Assembly (NCBI GenBank): GCA_905216095.1
Contig: CAJMSQ010000025.1
Location: 1 to 36,849, forward strand
DNA length: 36,849 nt
Origin: an uncultured bacterium
GTDB lineage: Bacteria > Bacteroidota > Bacteroidia > Bacteroidales > Bacteroidaceae
Direction of reading: 5' to 3'
Positions within the stretch are counted from its first letter, which is position 1, and each line of letters begins with the position of its first letter. Positions 34,301 to 36,849 of this stretch are shown one piece after another. The notes beneath the pieces were generated by a model. It did not search any database. It had not been told where the DNA came from and was given only the letters and a program-made list of their open reading frames with translations. Position numbers and translations under genes: made by a program.

Positions 34301-36498
34301 TGAAAAAACACATACTCCTTTGGTCCGCTTGCGCGGCCTTGTCGGTATCGGGCCTGCAGGCCCAGGTGAAAGTCTCGAAAGGGCTTAAATGGGACATGAA
34401 CATCGAGCGCACCGTGCGCGACCTGAACGCTGCGGCTGACAGGCCCTCGCGAAGCGGCGCCCGGCAGGCCGACACGCTGGCCGTCATCATCAATTGCGCC
34501 GACGCGCCGGCAGTGTCCGACAGCCTGTCACGCCGGGGTTATGCGTCTGCCATTATACTCGGAGATGTCGTGAAGGCGAAAGTGGCGGCCGAAGACCTGA
34601 AATGGCTTGCGGCGCTGCCGGGTGTCACCTACGTCAGCCGCAACCGGCAGCTGCGGCCCCTCATGAAGACCGCCCGCGAGTATTCCAATGCCGACAAAGT
34701 GCACACGGGCGAGGGACTGGAAACCCCTTTCACCGGAAAAGGCGTCATCGTGGGCGTCATTGACCGCGGCTTCCAGTACGACCACATCGCCTTCAAGGAC
34801 GCCGACCGCAAGACCCGCGTCATCAGCCTGTGGAACCACAACGCCGGCCAGAACCCGACAACCGCCATCCCCAACGGCGGAGACGGCATCACCGGGGAGG
34901 AAGGGCACGCCACCCACGTGGCAGGCATTGCCGCAGGCTCGCGCATTGCCGGAAACGACTATTACGGCATGGCCCCCGAGGCCGACATCGTCATGGTGCC
35001 TTCCACGTTCCAGGACGACGACGTCCTCGAGGAAGCAGCCTATATCAAAGGACTTGCCGAGTCCGCAGGCAAGCCGTGGGTCATCAACATGAGCTTCGGC
35101 TCACAGTACGGACCGCACGACGGAAGCACCATTTACGACCGCTCCATGGACAAGTTGTCCGCACCGGGCGGTCTGCTCGTCGCAGCCATGGGCAATGAGG
35201 GCGGCACAAACATACACGCCACGCACACTTTCACGAGTGCCGACGAGGTGAAGACCCTGCTGATGAACAACACCTACGCCACCGGCGACGGCCAGGCCCA
35301 GTGCGAACAGGTGATCATGGACCTCTGGAACGCCAGTCCCTCGGGACGGCAGGAACTGAGTGTACAACCGTTCGTCTATGACGCCGTGCGGGGAAAGAAA
35401 TTCTACCTCGACGATGCCTTCTGGGAGGATTATTTGCAGGGCGAAATCAACGGATTGAACAACAAAGAGCACTATCTGGCGATAGTAGACCTCGGCGCGG
35501 CGGCACGCAAGGCCGGCATCGTGAACCTGAAGAACGCCTACTTCGGTCTTGAACTGCAGGGCGCGCCCGGTACATGCTTCCATGCGTGGGCACCCCTGCC
35601 GGATGCCGGCTACGGAGACTTCGTCAAAAAACTTTCCACCGATGTCAAGCCCGACGACGAGTACATCGTGGGCGAGGGGGCGGCCAGCATTCCCAGCGCC
35701 ATCGCCGTCGCGTCCTACAACGGCGCACCCAATTTCACCTCGGCCGTAAACGGCAACACCTATTCCTTCAGTTCGGTGGGCGTGACACAAGGCCTCAGTG
35801 CGTTCAGCAGCCGCGGACCGTGGCTCGGCGACCAACCCAAGCCCACCATCGCCGCGCCCGGCGCCACCATTGCCGCACCCATCAACAAATATGTGGACTT
35901 CGACAAGAACAATGACCTGCAAATCGTGGGGGCCGTCTCGGCAACAACCGGCGCAAGCGTGCCCGCCTACATCACGGCCAACGTCTCGAAGAGCGACTTC
36001 TACGGCGTCAAGTGCGGCACGTCCATGGCCAGCCCCGCCGTGACCGGCATCATCGCCCTCTGGCTGCAGGCCAATCCCGCGCTGACCTACGCGCAGGTGG
36101 TCGAAATCCTGCGCAAGACGTCCAAACACGACCTTTACACCGGACAGGGTGAGTGGAACAACCGGTTCGGATACGGCAAAATCGACGCCTACGAGGGCCT
36201 GAAGGAAGCGCTCCGCATGGCCGAGACCAACGGCATCGGCGAAATGCTCAACGGACCGGAGCCTGTGACGCTGCAGCGCGAATCCGGACTGTGGCGCGTG
36301 CTGTTCAACAACAACGAAAGCTATGCCGACATCTCCGTACATGCCTTGAGCGGGGAGACCGTCCTGCGCCGGCACATCGCCTCGCCCCGTCGCGGTGACG
36401 AAATCGCCATTTCGCTTGCCGGACTCACGCCGGGCGTCTACATGGTCCGCATCACCACCACTGCGGCCGACATGACGCGCAAAGTCATGGTACGCTGA
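34300..36498 (+). CDS. Secreted S8 (subtilisin-like) serine protease with type IX secretion C-terminal sorting domain
   Basis: The 732-residue protein has a signal peptide (MKKHILLWSACAALSVSGL, cleavage near LQAQ) and a propeptide-like region to about residue 125. The subtilase domain has the catalytic triad Asp155 in GVIDRGFQYDH, His203 in GHATHVAGIAAG and Ser575 in GTSMASPAVTG, with GNEGG for the oxyanion Asn. A large inserted beta domain (about residues 310-470) separates His from Ser. The last 80 residues form a type A sorting domain, with ALSGETVLRR, LAGLTPGVYMVRITT and the basic tail TRKVMVR, which directs export through the type IX system and cleavage or attachment at the surface. A 17-bp terminator hairpin follows. 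Confidence 0.93.
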   Translation: MKKHILLWSACAALSVSGLQAQVKVSKGLKWDMNIERTVRDLNAAADRPSRSGARQADTLAVIINCADAPAVSDSLSRRGYASAIILGDVVKAKVAAEDLKWLAALPGVTYVSRNRQLRPLMKTAREYSNADKVHTGEGLETPFTGKGVIVGVIDRGFQYDHIAFKDADRKTRVISLWNHNAGQNPTTAIPNGGDGITGEEGHATHVAGIAAGSRIAGNDYYGMAPEADIVMVPSTFQDDDVLEEAAYIKGLAESAGKPWVINMSFGSQYGPHDGSTIYDRSMDKLSAPGGLLVAAMGNEGGTNIHATHTFTSADEVKTLLMNNTYATGDGQAQCEQVIMDLWNASPSGRQELSVQPFVYDAVRGKKFYLDDAFWEDYLQGEINGLNNKEHYLAIVDLGAAARKAGIVNLKNAYFGLELQGAPGTCFHAWAPLPDAGYGDFVKKLSTDVKPDDEYIVGEGAASIPSAIAVASYNGAPNFTSAVNGNTYSFSSVGVTQGLSAFSSRGPWLGDQPKPTIAAPGATIAAPINKYVDFDKNNDLQIVGAVSATTGASVPAYITANVSKSDFYGVKCGTSMASPAVTGIIALWLQANPALTYAQVVEILRKTSKHDLYTGQGEWNNRFGYGKIDAYEGLKEALRMAETNGIGEMLNGPEPVTLQRESGLWRVLFNNNESYADISVHALSGETVLRRHIASPRRGDEIAISLAGLTPGVYMVRITTTAADMTRKVMVR

Positions 36499-36523
36499 CG
36501 TCGCGCCCGTCGCGGCAATCCCC

Positions 36524-36564
36524 ACCCGGGCCCGAACTTCCTTTTCTGAAGTTCGGGCCCGGGT
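36524..36564 (+). terminator. Hairpin after the S8 protease gene
   Basis: A perfect 17-bp stem (ACCCGGGCCCGAACTTC with its complement) has a 7-base loop CTTTTCT, 26 bases after the stop codon. The T-tract is poor, but the stem is very stable. Confidence 0.78.
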
Positions 36565-36577
36565 GTCGTAAGCAGGG

Positions 36578-36714
36578 GCCGCGCAGCGGCTTTTGTGCGC
36601 CTACGGGGTTGATACAGCCTTTTGTCCACCTCTGACATTAACATTTTTAAGCCACGCAGTGGCCTTTGTGCGCCTATGGCCTTGAATGTTTCATCCGAAC
36701 ATTAACATTTTTAA
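36578..36714. repeat. Two imperfect tandem units ending in TTAACATTTTTAA
   Basis: Unit 1 (36578-36650) starts GCCGCGCAGCGGC and unit 2 (36651-36714) starts GCCACGCAGTGGC. Both continue with TTTGTGCGCCTA plus a divergent middle and end with ACATTAACATTTTTAA, the R1 end word. The small stem is kept by a paired change: CGC/GCG in unit 1 and CAC/GTG in unit 2. It is an extended flank of R1 copy F. Confidence 0.65.
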
Positions 36715-36849
36715 CCTTTCTGCACTTTTCCGAAGCGCCTACATGCCATGTACGAAACGCTACATGCAGGGCCGGACAAAACTACAAGCCATGTAATTCC
36801 GCCTACATGGCTTGTAGTTTTTCCTATAAGCCATGTAGTTTTTCCCATA
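36697..36849 (-). repeat. R1 dispersed element, copy F (cut by the window edge)
   Basis: It has TTAACATTTTTAAC at 36702-36715, the second palindromic zone CTACATGCCATGTACG near 36739-36754, and the 17-bp inverted repeat AAACTACAAGCCATGTA with its complement (about 36778-36819). After the inverted repeat it differs from other copies: a further ATAAGCCATGTAGTTTTTCC half-palindrome replaces the usual CCTATNATAGGGACAG word. The promoter end, if present, lies beyond 36849. Confidence 0.8.

Noticed and set aside
81..36849. A CRISPR array or attC/integron array made of the R1 copies
   Set aside because: Copies are thousands of bases apart with ordinary housekeeping genes between them, and there is no cas gene or integrase.

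Overview
The window looks like a GC-rich chromosome segment from a member of the Bacteroidales (Bacteroidota). The evidence is: many genes preceded by the Bacteroidota -7 element TAnnTTTG instead of a sigma-70 -10 box; a type IX secretion C-terminal sorting domain on a subtilisin-like protease; the set of Bacteroidales-type proteins (YfhO-family giant membrane protein, DsbD with a C-terminal thioredoxin, two-domain exported M16 peptidase, split CysD/CysN/CysC); and weak Shine-Dalgarno signals. I do not call a genus. No rRNA, tRNA, CRISPR array, prophage or transposase gene was seen.

Layout. 0.5-5.5 kb: LpxL-like acyltransferase, S-adenosylhomocysteine hydrolase and a YfhO-family membrane protein, all on +. 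6-11.9 kb: cysS, a frameshifted exported alpha/beta-hydrolase and uvrA, all on -. 12.1-14.2 kb: rhomboid protease and a membrane-anchored endonuclease/exonuclease/phosphatase protein (+). 14.5-21.5 kb: nadB (-), diverging from an exported M16 zinc peptidase (+), then dsbD (+). 21.9-24.3 kb: NhaD-type antiporter, beta-barrel protein and a small ABM monooxygenase (-). 24.9-31.5 kb: a sulfate-activation region, cysD-cysN, then a MarC-family gene on the other strand, then cysQ-SLC13 permease-cysC. Together these make PAPS from sulfate and recycle PAP; no PAPS or sulfite reductase is present here. 32-34 kb: an exported superoxide dismutase and a minus-strand group of small genes (Lys-rich peptide, amphipathic lipoprotein, small PLDc_N-type membrane protein) headed by what looks like the stump of an alpha-amylase gene. 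34.3-36.5 kb: an S8 protease with a T9SS sorting domain.

The most unusual content is between the genes. A dispersed element of about 250-280 bp (called R1 here) occurs at six intergenic sites (81-331, 5654-5948, 14248-14526, 21530-21805, 24518-24774, and one cut by the right edge), with a related palindrome at 31571-31633. Each complete copy has similar, TTAACA-containing inverted ends, a Bacteroidota promoter with exactly 20 bases between -33 and -7, a predicted transcript of only about 36-46 nt ending in a hairpin plus T-tract, and a block of long palindromes built on CTACATGGC-type words. The hairpin stems differ in sequence between copies yet stay paired, and in one copy the loop is inverted. 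This combination of promoter, tiny structured RNA and palindromes is the best candidate for an undescribed element in the window. A second, 63-bp repeat (R2) with TATCTTTG-type promoter words lies upstream of cysS and, in tandem, upstream of the MarC-family gene.
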